A stretch of DNA of 64,000 bases from Microvirga mediterraneensis (GTDB taxonomy: Bacteria; Pseudomonadota; Alphaproteobacteria; Rhizobiales; Beijerinckiaceae): the NCBI RefSeq assembly GCF_013520865.1, contig NZ_JACDXJ010000001.1:62001-126000 (forward strand), in the 5' to 3' direction. Of the stretch, positions 1 to 7,793 are shown piece after piece. A program made the position numbers and the translations under genes. The notes below the pieces were generated by a model. That model worked only from the letters and a program-made list of their open reading frames with translations. It was not told where the DNA came from and searched no databases. Numbering within the stretch: the stretch's first letter is position 1; each line of letters starts with the position of its first letter.

Positions 1-66
1 GGGAGTTCCCCCCGGTCGAACGGCGGGTTCGGGCACATGGAGGGTCAGCGGTCCATAGTCTGTCAT
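1..66 (-). CDS. Partial N-terminus, probable branched-chain 2-oxoacid dehydrogenase E1 alpha subunit
   Basis: Only the first 22 codons are in the window; the gene continues past the left edge. The reading starts with ATG at 66 behind a clear GGGAGGAG ribosome site about 10 bases upstream. The N-terminus carries the string YGPLTLHVPEP, followed by an arginine-proline-glycine-glycine stretch. This matches my memory of the N-terminal extension of alphaproteobacterial 3-methyl-2-oxobutanoate dehydrogenase alpha subunits, which decarboxylate the keto acids of valine, leucine and isoleucine. With so little sequence the name is a recognition call, not a domain-based one. Confidence 0.45.
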   Translation of the reverse strand, partial: MTDYGPLTLHVPEPAVRPGGTP

Positions 67-194
67 GGTCTTTCGTTCTCCTCCCGAGGAAACTAGGAAC
101 GAAACACCATTCGGCCATAGGCTGGGCCGTTTCTAAAGGGCCAAATGCCGGTTATCGACAGGCTCTGATAGAGCACACGAATCTGCGGGCGCCA

Positions 195-485
195 TCAAGG
201 CTTCACTGTCGCCAGAATTTCGCCGGCGGTGATTTCCGGCTCTCCCTGAATCAGGTCGGCCAGGCTGGCGCGGATCCAGGCCAAGGCCTTCTCGTTGGCC
301 GCGAGAGCAGCCTCGCGGCTGTCGAACAGGGTGATGGAGCCGCCGGCGCCGTTGCCGCAATCGAAGACATGATACCCCTGAAACCCGGGAGATTGCCGCA
401 GGATCTGGCCGATTCCGCTCTCCGCCCGCCGCGCAGCCTCGGGCACCGAACGCATCTTGCTGAATTTGCGAATGACGACATACAT
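195..485 (-). CDS. Small antibiotic-biosynthesis-monooxygenase-like protein (ABM-type ferredoxin-like fold)
   Basis: A 96-residue soluble protein starting MYVVIRKFSKM. Short strands alternate with helices, in the pattern of one alpha+beta dimeric barrel subunit. The middle contains GYHVFDCGNGAGGSITLFD, followed by a helix rich in alanine and glutamate. Proteins of this size and pattern belong to the ABM/dabb-like barrels, which act as heme- or quinone-related monooxygenases or have no known function. The ATG at 485 is chosen over one ten codons upstream because GGTGGAGG lies just before it. It is a single gene with no operon partner. The function is unknown and the family call is moderate. 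Confidence 0.6.
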   Translation of the reverse strand: MYVVIRKFSKMRSVPEAARRAESGIGQILRQSPGFQGYHVFDCGNGAGGSITLFDSREAALAANEKALAWIRASLADLIQGEPEITAGEILATVKP

Positions 486-575
486 GGATGCCTCCACCTG
501 CTGAAGAAGCCGCAACCCGAATACTCAAAAGGCTGACGCAAGACCTCGCGGGCGCAGCGTTTGCCGTACGACGCG

Positions 576-1409
576 CTAATGAGCCATCAGGACCGGCAGG
601 CCCGCATGGGCGATGATGTGGCTCGTGGCGCCGCCGAAGATCATCTGCCTCAGACGGCTCTGGGTATAGGCTCCCTTGACGAGAAGATCCGCATGGAACG
701 AGGCGGCATCCTCCAGAATCGCCTCGCCCGGAGAACGCGTGTTCAGCCTGCGGACCGCCGTCTCGGCCCTGACGCCGTTTCGCTCGAGGCGAAAAGCCAG
801 ATCCACGCCGCTCGGACCGTCCCCTCCCCAGCCATCCAGCGACAGGACGACGACCCGGCCGGCCTTCCTCAGGATGGGCATCGCGAGCGCCACGGTCCGG
901 GCCGTTTCCGTACTGCCGTTCCAGGCGATCACGACGGTCTCGCCGATCGACGCCGGAGACGCGGGCGGAACCATGAGGACGGGCCGTCCGCCCTCGAACA
1001 GGGCGGCCTCCAGGGTGGCCAGCCGCGGCGGCTCATCCTGCGCTCCGGGGCGTCCGAGCACGATCAGGTCGAACACCCGGCCGAAGCTGCCGATATAGCT
1101 GTCTGCGAACAGCTGCTGCCCGAGGAAATCGCAGGTGACCTCATTCGGCGCCTCCGTCTTCCGCGGCACCGCACAGGAGAGCATGAACTCCTCGAAGAGG
1201 CGCTGCGATCGCGACAGGTGCTCGCGCTGCTCCTTCTCGCTCAGGATGGTCCAGCCGACCGGAACGTCGAAGGCGATGACCTCCGGGATATCGGGACCCA
1301 GCGCCAGCCCTTCCACATGGCTCCCGAACCGCCCCGCGACCAGCAGGGCGGCGTCCAAGACGGAGCGGATGAAACTATGGGGCTCAACCGGAACCAGAAT
1401 GGCTTTCAT
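576..1409 (-). CDS. Universal stress protein (UspA family)
   Basis: A 277-residue cytoplasmic protein starting MKAILVPVEPH, the usual first strand of a Usp fold. The C-terminal half has the nucleotide-binding signature: VKGAYTQSRLRQMIFGGATS followed by HIIAHAGLPVLMAH, corresponding to the family's G-2x-G-9x-G(S/T) loop. At twice the length of a single Usp domain it is probably a tandem Usp, with a degenerate first half. Such proteins bind ATP and support survival under stress; no specific partner is known. The ATG at 1409 is preceded by GAGGTGGG; an in-frame upstream extension is ignored. It is monocistronic, next to a DUF2270 membrane protein. Confidence 0.85.
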   Translation of the reverse strand: MKAILVPVEPHSFIRSVLDAALLVAGRFGSHVEGLALGPDIPEVIAFDVPVGWTILSEKEQREHLSRSQRLFEEFMLSCAVPRKTEAPNEVTCDFLGQQLFADSYIGSFGRVFDLIVLGRPGAQDEPPRLATLEAALFEGGRPVLMVPPASPASIGETVVIAWNGSTETARTVALAMPILRKAGRVVVLSLDGWGGDGPSGVDLAFRLERNGVRAETAVRRLNTRSPGEAILEDAASFHADLLVKGAYTQSRLRQMIFGGATSHIIAHAGLPVLMAH

Positions 1410-1501
1410 GGCACCCACCTCGGCCAGCATGCGGGCCGATGCCTCGAAAAGCATCATACTCCCAAAGTTGGCGTCCAGCACAGTTTATCTTCACGACCGC
1501 G

Positions 1502-2227
1502 TCAGACATGCACGTTGCCGAAAGCCAGCTCTCCCACGCCCTTGGGCTTGCGCAGGGTGGCGTAGAGAATCCAGCCATAGAAGACGCCCAGCCCGGCGAT
1601 CACGGCCCATCCGGGGATCGGCCCGATGGCTACGTTGCGGACCCATTCCCCGACCGAGCCGACGAGGTGGGCATCGACGGCATTCTCCTGCATCCTGATG
1701 AAGGTGGTCTTCACCAGCCAGGCGAAGAGCAGGATCAGGAACATCCAGCAATAATTGCGCCTGAGCCGCCGCGTGATGGCCTCGCTGGTGCTGGTCAGGA
1801 ACAGGGGGCGCCGGAGGTCCTCGCCCAGCTTCTGGACCCAATCGTCCGTCGTCCCCTCTTCGGGAGCGAAGATCTGGGCGAAGTAGTTGCGCTCCATCCG
1901 GCGAACCCGGTTGCGGTAAACGTCGAAGAAGCGGTAGCGCCGCGCCTCGATCACCAGCAGCAGGAGCACAAGAACCATGGCGAAGATCAACACGCCGTGA
2001 TGGGCGGTCGAGGTGGACAGGGAGACCGACAGCATGGCGGCCACCACCGTGATGGCCCAGTTGGTCGTCCGGTCGATCCGGTCGCGCCAGCCCGCCATCC
2101 GGGCGATCTCGGCGCGGTAATAATGGGCCATGAGGTTGATGAATTCGGTGGAATTGCTGGGAAAGACCGGCGCCTTTACGGCAGGCCGCAGGGGCTGCAC
2201 AAGGCCTGGCTCGTTCTTCGGCAGCAT
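1502..2227 (-). CDS. DUF2270 family membrane protein
   Basis: A 241-residue protein with the diagnostic block LMAHYYRAEIARM followed by a WRDRIDRTTNWA motif, which marks DUF2270. Hydrophobic segments lie near residues 58-72, 80-92, 163-175 and 200-225, so it is an inner-membrane protein with about four spans and a cytoplasmic middle rich in arginine. The biochemical function of the family is not known. It sits between a universal stress protein and a metallo-hydrolase, all on the same strand but with gaps of about 90 and 300 bases, so cotranscription is not evident. Confidence 0.8.
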   Translation of the reverse strand: MLPKNEPGLVQPLRPAVKAPVFPSNSTEFINLMAHYYRAEIARMAGWRDRIDRTTNWAITVVAAMLSVSLSTSTAHHGVLIFAMVLVLLLLVIEARRYRFFDVYRNRVRRMERNYFAQIFAPEEGTTDDWVQKLGEDLRRPLFLTSTSEAITRRLRRNYCWMFLILLFAWLVKTTFIRMQENAVDAHLVGSVGEWVRNVAIGPIPGWAVIAGLGVFYGWILYATLRKPKGVGELAFGNVHV

Positions 2228-2534
2228 GATCCGGCTCCCTCTGCCCCGGCGGCGTCTTTGTTTTTAGGGTTTCACCGGGACAAAATCATCAGCGCCAGGG
2301 AGGTTCCGGCCCACGACGGAAGATGTGTGGAAGGAGATTCCAGACAGCCGCCCGTCGCACGGCGTCCCGCCCTGGCGGTCCGGAGCGGGATAATCCTTGA
2401 GCGCCAACGGTTCGGCGCGACGATAGGCGATTGGCAGCGCGTACCAGATGAGCTGAGAGACGGAGCCATCGGCGGATGCCGATTGGACGCGAAGGCGTCC
2501 CCGCCCGGAATGCCCCTGGGGAAGCGGAGCGCCG
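2228..2534. other. Intergenic stretch without a recognised gene
   Basis: About 307 bases between the metallo-hydrolase stop and the DUF2270 start. Open frames here are shadows without ribosome sites or recognisable protein patterns. I see no tRNA-like fold, no strong hairpin and no repeat family member. It presumably holds the promoter of the DUF2270 gene. Confidence 0.4.
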
Positions 2535-3455
2535 TCAGTCCCAGACCGCGTGGGGAAGTGCATCGAGCGGGATCTTGAGATAGCGGGTTCCGTTGCCCTC
2601 CGGTTCCGGAAGGCGACCGCCCGCCATGTTCACCTGGAGGGCGTGCAGGATCAGCTTCGGCATCGGCAGCTTGGCGTCCCGCGCTTGGCGCATGGCGACG
2701 AATTCGTCCTCGGTGCGCGCCTGGGCGAGATGCACGTTGTGGGCCTTCTGCCCGGCGACGCTGCTCTCCCAGGCCGGAGGCCGCCCGCCGGGCATGTAGT
2801 CGTGGCCGGAGAACAGGCGCGTGTCCCCGGGCAGGGCGAGGATGCGCTGGATGGTCCGCCACAGGGCCCTGGCGTCCCCGCCGGGAAAGTCGCACCGGGC
2901 CGTGCCGAAATCGGGCATGAAGAGCGTGTCGTGGATGAAGGCGGCATCGCCGACCACGTACGTAATGGAGGCGAGCGTATGGCCCGGCGAGAAGATGACC
3001 CGCGCGTCCATCTCGCCGATCCGGAATTCGTCCCCATCGGCGAACAGGCGATCCCATTGCGAGCCGTCCGGTTTGAAATCCGCGAGGTTGTAGATGTCCT
3101 TCCAGAGTCGCTGCACATCGACGACGCGCTCGCCGATGGCCGTCTTCGCGCCCGTGCGATCCTTGAGGTATGAGGCCGCCGACAGATGGTCCGCATGCGG
3201 ATGCGTATCGAGGATCCACTCGACGGTCAGATCTTTGTCCTTCACGCAGGCGAGCAGGGCATCGGCCGATGCGGTCGCGACGGAGCCGGACTTCTCGTCG
3301 TAATCGAGAACCGGATCGACGAGAGCGCAGCGCCGCGTCGCGGGATCGGACACCACATACTGGACGCTGCAGGTGCGTTTGTCGAAGAACGCGTCGACGT
3401 GCGGCTTTGCGGGAGAACGGCCCGGTGCCTTTCGAGGGATCGCTTCAGTGCTCAT
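2535..3455 (-). CDS. MBL-fold metallo-hydrolase, persulfide dioxygenase (ETHE1/Blh)-like
   Basis: A 306-residue protein with the metal-binding motif THPHADH (H85, H87, D89, H90), then SPGHT, a conserved Asp in the MPDFGTARCDFPGG block, and SGHDY. The GTARCDFPGG and HDY blocks are typical of ETHE1-like persulfide dioxygenases, non-heme iron enzymes that oxidise glutathione persulfide to sulfite and glutathione. The start at 3455 is chosen because AAGGAGGAG stands just upstream; an in-frame upstream start is out of range of it. A paralogue with the same motifs lies at 51039-51923 next to a sulfite exporter. Here there is no sulfur gene beside it, so the physiological substrate is less certain. 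Confidence 0.82.
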   Translation of the reverse strand: MSTEAIPRKAPGRSPAKPHVDAFFDKRTCSVQYVVSDPATRRCALVDPVLDYDEKSGSVATASADALLACVKDKDLTVEWILDTHPHADHLSAASYLKDRTGAKTAIGERVVDVQRLWKDIYNLADFKPDGSQWDRLFADGDEFRIGEMDARVIFSPGHTLASITYVVGDAAFIHDTLFMPDFGTARCDFPGGDARALWRTIQRILALPGDTRLFSGHDYMPGGRPPAWESSVAGQKAHNVHLAQARTEDEFVAMRQARDAKLPMPKLILHALQVNMAGGRLPEPEGNGTRYLKIPLDALPHAVWD

Positions 3456-3723
3456 GGCTTCTCCTCCTTCACACGCGTCCTTCACACGCGGATGCGCGAA
3501 ACCGTTCATGCGTCTCGACCCGACGCGCCGATCGGGAGCGTCATCGAAACCGCCTTCCGCACGATGGGCTCTTCAAAACGTGAAGCATCGGAAACGGTCC
3601 CGAGAAGGACACATCCCTCTCAGGGCAGATGCGCGAATACGCCTCTTGGCCTGCCGCCATGTATAGACCGCGCGACGGCACCGGTGAAGGGGCGCCCGGA
3701 TGTCCTGGGCCGTCCTCGCCCGC

Positions 3724-4440
3724 TCAGGCCTGCACGAAAACCTCGGCATGCTCGACGGAGAAGCGTTCCAGCTCCTCGACGACCGCCTCCAGGTGAGCCT
3801 CCATGGCCTGGCGGGCCGCGGCGGCGTCGTGCGTCTCGAGGGCGCGGAAGAGTTCCCGATGCTCGGCGAGGGTCACGGCATGGCGCCGGGGCGAGGACAG
3901 GAGACGGCGCACCCGGTCGATATTGGCCCGCGAGGCGTCGATCACGGCCGCGACCCGGGGCATCCCCAGCCCCTCGACCAGGATCGTGTGGAATTCCAGG
4001 TCCAGGGCGTGGAAGCCGGGACGGTCCCCGCGCGAGACGGCCTCTTCCTGCGCCTCCAGGTTGCCGCGAAGCGCCTCAATGGCCTCGGGGGGCAGGTGCT
4101 GGGCGGCCGCCTCCGCCACCATGCCCTCCAGGGCCCGCCGAATCAGCATCGATTCCCGGATCTCCGGCAGGCGGATACGGGCCGCCCGGGATCCGCGCTG
4201 AGGCAGGATCTCGACCAGCCCCTCGGCGGCCAGGCGCGTCAACGCCTCGGAAACCGGGAAACGGGAGACCCCGAGGACCGCGCAGACGGCCCCCTTGTCG
4301 ATGAATTCCCCAGGGGCGAAATCGAGAGCCACGATGGCGGCCCGCAGCGACGCTTCCACCTTCTCGGTCGTATGCCCCCGCGTGCCCCGCTCCAGGGGAA
4401 CGAGGAAATCGTATCTTTTTCTCTTGTCGAGCGCGTCCAT
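3724..4440 (-). CDS. GntR-family regulator (FadR/FCD subgroup)
   Basis: A 238-residue regulator. Residues 20-90 form a winged helix: VCAVLGVSRFPVSEALTRLA is the recognition helix region and EILPQRGSRAA the wing. The rest is an all-helical FCD ligand domain with the metal-binding type residues in FHALDLEFHTILVE and a late LAEHRELFRAL histidine. It is divergent from dctPQM-uxaA with 124 bases between start codons, which suggests control of that operon with a sugar acid or related carboxylate as effector. A perfect palindrome lies just upstream of its start codon, so autoregulation is likely. Confidence 0.88.
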   Translation of the reverse strand: MDALDKRKRYDFLVPLERGTRGHTTEKVEASLRAAIVALDFAPGEFIDKGAVCAVLGVSRFPVSEALTRLAAEGLVEILPQRGSRAARIRLPEIRESMLIRRALEGMVAEAAAQHLPPEAIEALRGNLEAQEEAVSRGDRPGFHALDLEFHTILVEGLGMPRVAAVIDASRANIDRVRRLLSSPRRHAVTLAEHRELFRALETHDAAAARQAMEAHLEAVVEELERFSVEHAEVFVQA

Positions 4441-4444
4441 TTGC

Positions 4445-4456
4445 CTAACATGTTAG
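4445..4456. promoter_or_regulatory. Candidate GntR operator, palindrome CTAACATGTTAG
   Basis: A perfect 12-base inverted repeat, CTAACATGTTAG, sits 5 bases upstream of the GntR start codon in the divergent promoter of the TRAP operon. FCD-type GntR dimers bind short palindromes of this kind. Its closeness to the start codon would let bound protein block its own expression. That the local GntR binds here is an inference from position and symmetry. Confidence 0.45.
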
Positions 4457-4564
4457 CCGAACCGATGGGCGCACGCCATCAGCTTGTCGGATCCCATCCA
4501 CGAGCAAAGCCGCTCGTGATCATCGTTCAACCGGCCGCAGAGCCGGTCTCCCGGAGGAACGCCT

Positions 4565-5560
4565 ATGCCATTTCCGACCCGCCGCCTAGCTTTCGGACTC
4601 ATCGCGGCCGCAACCGCCATCCTGCCCGCCCTTCCGGCCAGTGCCCAGACCAAGCTGAAATGGGCCCATGTCTACGAGACCTCAGAGCCCTTCCATACGC
4701 AGTCCGTCTGGGCCGCCCAGGAAATCGCCAAGCGCACCAACAACCGCTACCAGATCGACGTCTACCCGGCGTCGCAGCTCGGCAAGGAAAGCGACATCAA
4801 CCAGGGCCTGTCGCTCGGCACGGTCGACATGATCATCTCCGGCCCGAGCTTTGCCGCACGCAGCTATCCGCCCATCGGCATCGGCTATTATCCTTACGTC
4901 TTCCGCGATTCCGGCCATCTGCTCGCCTTCGCCAAGAGCGACGTGTTCAAGGAGCTCAGCGCCGGCTACGCCGACAAGACGGGCCACCAGATGGTCGCCC
5001 TCACCTATTACGGGGTGCGCCACAGCTCATCGAACAAGCCCTTCAAGACCTGCGCCGAGATGAAGGGCCTCAAGATCCGCGTGCCCGACGCTCCGGCCTA
5101 TCTGGCCATGCCGCGCTCCTGCGGCGCGAACACCTCGCCGATCGCCTTCGCGGAAGTCTACCTGGCGCTCCAGAACGGCACCGTCGACGCGCAGGAGAAC
5201 CCGCTGACGACCATCGAGGCCAAGAAGTTCTACGAGGTCCAGAAGCACATCGTGCTCACCGGCCACATCGTCGATCACCTGGCGACGATCATCTCCAAGC
5301 AGCTCTGGGCCAAGCTCTCGGACGAGGACAAGAAGATCTTCGCCCAGGTCGCCCAGGAAGCGGCCGTCCGCGCCTCGGGAGAGATCCAGGCGAAGGAGAA
5401 GGAGCTGATCGAAACCTTCAAGCAGAAGGGCCTGACGATCACGGAGGTCAACAAGGACGAGTTCAAGGACGCGGTGATGAAGAACGTCACCCTGGAATCG
5501 CTCGGCTACCGCAAGGCGGATTACGACAAGATCCAGGCCCTGAAGTCGGAAGGCCTCTGA
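4565..5560 (+). CDS. dctP: TRAP transporter substrate-binding protein DctP
   Basis: A 331-residue periplasmic protein. The signal peptide runs to about residue 27, with cleavage after ASA. The DctP fold is shown by KLKWAHVYE, the GKESDINQGLSLGTVDM helix and GLKIRVP. The arginine R172 in GLKIRVP is at the place of the carboxylate-clamping arginine of the family. GGAGGAAC precedes the ATG. A stem-loop (4499-4518, arms CACGAGC/GCTCGTG) lies in the leader. It is the first gene of dctP-dctQ-dctM-uxaA, so the ligand is probably a sugar acid such as a hexuronate, aldonate or aldarate. The link to substrate comes from the dehydratase only. Confidence 0.92.
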   Translation: MPFPTRRLAFGLIAAATAILPALPASAQTKLKWAHVYETSEPFHTQSVWAAQEIAKRTNNRYQIDVYPASQLGKESDINQGLSLGTVDMIISGPSFAARSYPPIGIGYYPYVFRDSGHLLAFAKSDVFKELSAGYADKTGHQMVALTYYGVRHSSSNKPFKTCAEMKGLKIRVPDAPAYLAMPRSCGANTSPIAFAEVYLALQNGTVDAQENPLTTIEAKKFYEVQKHIVLTGHIVDHLATIISKQLWAKLSDEDKKIFAQVAQEAAVRASGEIQAKEKELIETFKQKGLTITEVNKDEFKDAVMKNVTLESLGYRKADYDKIQALKSEGL

Positions 5561-5571
5561 TCCATCGGCGA

Positions 5572-5638
5572 GAGCCGCCTCCGGGCGGCTCCCTTTCCCC
5601 ACCGTCGATCCCGCTGCCGCTCCTTTTCCGGCAGCGGG
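5572..5638 (+). terminator. Two strong intercistronic hairpins after dctP
   Basis: Two GC-rich stem-loops lie in the 115-base dctP-dctQ gap: 5572-5591 with arms GAGCCGCC/GGCGGCTC around TCCG, and 5610-5638 with ten-base arms CCCGCTGCCG/CGGCAGCGGG around a pyrimidine-rich loop. The first is followed by CCCTTT rather than a T-tract, so it is more likely a partial terminator or an RNA-stabilising element than a full stop. In binding-protein operons such hairpins raise the amount of binding protein relative to the permease. Confidence 0.6.
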
Positions 5639-5675
5639 AATCCTCAAGACCTGCAAGGACAAGGCGCAGCAATAG

Positions 5676-6260
5676 ATGACGACTGAAGTCCACACCCAGG
5701 TCAGCGCCGAGGAACTGGCGCAGACCTTCGACGAAAGCGAGCACGCCCCGGTCGATCTCTCGGGCTATGCCTTCGAGGATTGGCTGGCCCTGGCCCTGTT
5801 CTGGGCCATGGCGCTCGCCGTCTTCGTTCAATTCTTCACGCGCTACGTGCTCAACGATTCCTTTGCCTGGACGGAGGAGATCGCCACCAATCTCAACGTG
5901 GCCCTGGTCTTCGTCGGATCGGCCATGTGCGTGCGCATGAACCGTCACATACAGGTCGACTTCCTGTATCGCTATCTTTCTCCCGGCCTGGCCCGGGTGC
6001 TGGCGACATTGATCGACATCGTCCGGGTCTCTTTCTTCGTCTATGGCGCGATCCTCATCTGGCGCTTTATGAGCATCGTCGGCGACGAGCAGATGACGAC
6101 CATCGCCCTGCCGAAGAACCTGGCTTATGCCTTCGCCTTCATCGGCTTTGTCCTCATGAGCTTCCGCTCGATCCAGGTTGCCGTCGCCAACTGGCGCCGC
6201 GGCTATTCCGTTCTCGAGCGCCCCGAAGCCTTCGACGCACCTCTAGTGGCGGAAACCTGA
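5676..6260 (+). CDS. dctQ: TRAP transporter small permease DctQ
   Basis: A 194-residue inner-membrane protein with four predicted helices (about residues 30-55, 65-85, 105-130, 140-165) and the DctQ hallmark RYVLNDSFAWTEEIATNL in the first loop. It forms the membrane complex with DctM and binds the loaded DctP. It starts 115 bases after dctP, behind the hairpins, and its TGA overlaps the dctM ATG by one base, so the two permease genes are translationally coupled. The N-terminal 30 residues are hydrophilic and acidic. Confidence 0.9.
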   Translation: MTTEVHTQVSAEELAQTFDESEHAPVDLSGYAFEDWLALALFWAMALAVFVQFFTRYVLNDSFAWTEEIATNLNVALVFVGSAMCVRMNRHIQVDFLYRYLSPGLARVLATLIDIVRVSFFVYGAILIWRFMSIVGDEQMTTIALPKNLAYAFAFIGFVLMSFRSIQVAVANWRRGYSVLERPEAFDAPLVAET

Positions 6261-7666
6261 TGCTCATCCTGATCGGCTCCTTCCTCATTCTGATGATCCT
6301 CGGACTGCCGGTCGCCATCTCGATGGCCGCCGCGTCCCTGCTCTACATCCTCGCCACCGGGACGGTTCCGGACGTCATCGTGGCGCAGCGGATGATCGCC
6401 GGCGTCGAGAGCTTCCCGCTCCTCGCCGTCCCGTTCTTCATCCTCGCCGGCAACCTCATGAACATCGCCGGCGTCACCGGCCGCATCTACTCCTTCGCCG
6501 TCGCCCTCGTGGGCTGGATGAAAGGCGGCCTCGGCCAGGTGAACATCGTCGGCTCAGTGGTGTTCTCGGGCATGTCCGGCACGGCCATCGCCGATGCCGC
6601 CGGCCTCGGGACCATTGAGATCAAGGCCATGAAGGACCATGGCTACTCGACCGAGTTCGCGGTGGGCGTCACGGCCGCGTCCGCGACCCTCGGGCCGATC
6701 ATCCCGCCCTCCCTGCCCTTCGTGATCTACGGCATGATGGCGAATGTCTCCATTGGGGCGCTGTTCCTGGGCGGCCTGATCCCCGGCATCGTCATGACGC
6801 TGCTGATGATGGCGACGGTGGCCTATTTCGCCTACAAGAACGGCTGGGGCTCGGATACGCCCTTCTCATGGCGCCAGCTCGGCAATGCCAGCATCGAGGT
6901 CGTAATCGTCCTGATGTTTCCCGTGGCCGTGTGGCTGATGATCCAGGCGGGGCTGTCGTCGAACGTCTCCATCGGCATCGCGCTGGCCGTGCTCCTCGCC
7001 CTCGACTGGTATTTCGACTTCTCGGCCGTGATGGCCCTCATGGCCCCGGTCATCCTGATCGGCGGCATGACGCTCGGCCTCTTCACGCCGACCGAGGCGG
7101 CGGTCGCGGCGGTCATCTGGTCGCTGTTCCTCGGCCTCGTCCGTTACCGCTCCATGACGTTCAGAAGCCTCGCCAAGGCGACCTTCGACACCATCGAGAC
7201 GACCGCGTCGGTCCTCTTCATCGTCACGGCGGCGTCGATCTTCGCCTGGCTCCTGACGGTCAGCCAGGCGGCGCAGATCCTTTCGGACGCGATCCTCGGA
7301 TTCACGCAGAACAAGTGGGTGTTCCTGCTTCTCGCCAACATCCTGATCCTGTTCGTCGGCTGCTTCATCGACACCATCGCGGCCATCACCATCCTGGTGC
7401 CGATCCTTTTGCCCATCGTGCTCAAGCTCGGCATCGCCCCGACCCATTTCGGGCTGATCATGACGCTCACCCTGATGATCGGCCTGCTTCCCCCGCCGCT
7501 CGGCATGGTGCTCTTCGTCCTGGCGAGGGTGTCCAAACTGTCCGTCGAACGCACCACTGTGGCGATCCTGCCCTGGCTCGTCCCCTTGATGCTGGCGCTG
7601 ATCGCGATCACCTATATTCCGGAGCTGACCCTTTGGCTTCCGCAGAAGATGGGATTGGGGCGGTGA
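6260..7666 (+). CDS. dctM: TRAP transporter large permease DctM
   Basis: A 468-residue protein with about 12 membrane segments, starting MLILIGSFLILMILGLPVA. Family blocks include FPLLAVPFFILAGNLMN, SGMSGTAIADAAGLG, the TLGPIIPPSLPFVIYG loop and GLFTPTEAAVAAV. It is the sodium-coupled translocation subunit. The ATG at 6260 overlaps the dctQ stop (TGATG); a much longer open frame reaching upstream into dctQ is not the gene. The 3' end is followed after 67 bases by a palindromic repeat and then uxaA. Confidence 0.93.
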   Translation: MLILIGSFLILMILGLPVAISMAAASLLYILATGTVPDVIVAQRMIAGVESFPLLAVPFFILAGNLMNIAGVTGRIYSFAVALVGWMKGGLGQVNIVGSVVFSGMSGTAIADAAGLGTIEIKAMKDHGYSTEFAVGVTAASATLGPIIPPSLPFVIYGMMANVSIGALFLGGLIPGIVMTLLMMATVAYFAYKNGWGSDTPFSWRQLGNASIEVVIVLMFPVAVWLMIQAGLSSNVSIGIALAVLLALDWYFDFSAVMALMAPVILIGGMTLGLFTPTEAAVAAVIWSLFLGLVRYRSMTFRSLAKATFDTIETTASVLFIVTAASIFAWLLTVSQAAQILSDAILGFTQNKWVFLLLANILILFVGCFIDTIAAITILVPILLPIVLKLGIAPTHFGLIMTLTLMIGLLPPPLGMVLFVLARVSKLSVERTTVAILPWLVPLMLALIAITYIPELTLWLPQKMGLGR

Positions 7667-7733
7667 CGGATCGTCCCGGAGCATCGAACGCAGAACCGGC
7701 AACCGGCTTTGCGTGAAGAGATGCGAGAAACCG

Positions 7734-7767
7734 GCATCGGACGTGCATTCGCATTCACGTCCGATGC
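7734..7767. repeat. 34-base palindromic repeat between dctM and uxaA
   Basis: A perfect stem with 12-base arms GCATCGGACGTG and CACGTCCGATGC and a 10-base loop. A second copy of the same length with the identical left arm occurs at 40948-40981. It is therefore a member of a dispersed repeat family rather than a unique operon terminator, though it may also reduce read-through into uxaA. Confidence 0.7.
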
Positions 7768-7793
7768 TTCAAAAGCCTATCGATGAGACACCT

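Noticed and set aside
3468..3490. Tandem copies of TTCACACGCG 13 bases apart
   Set aside because: Only two short copies at the metallo-hydrolase leader; no CRISPR-like spacing or further units, so probably a small slippage duplication.
5780..6259. In-frame upstream extension of dctM through dctQ
   Set aside because: The extension reads the dctQ gene in a wrong frame; the dctM start at 6260 overlaps the dctQ stop and begins directly with the first membrane helix.
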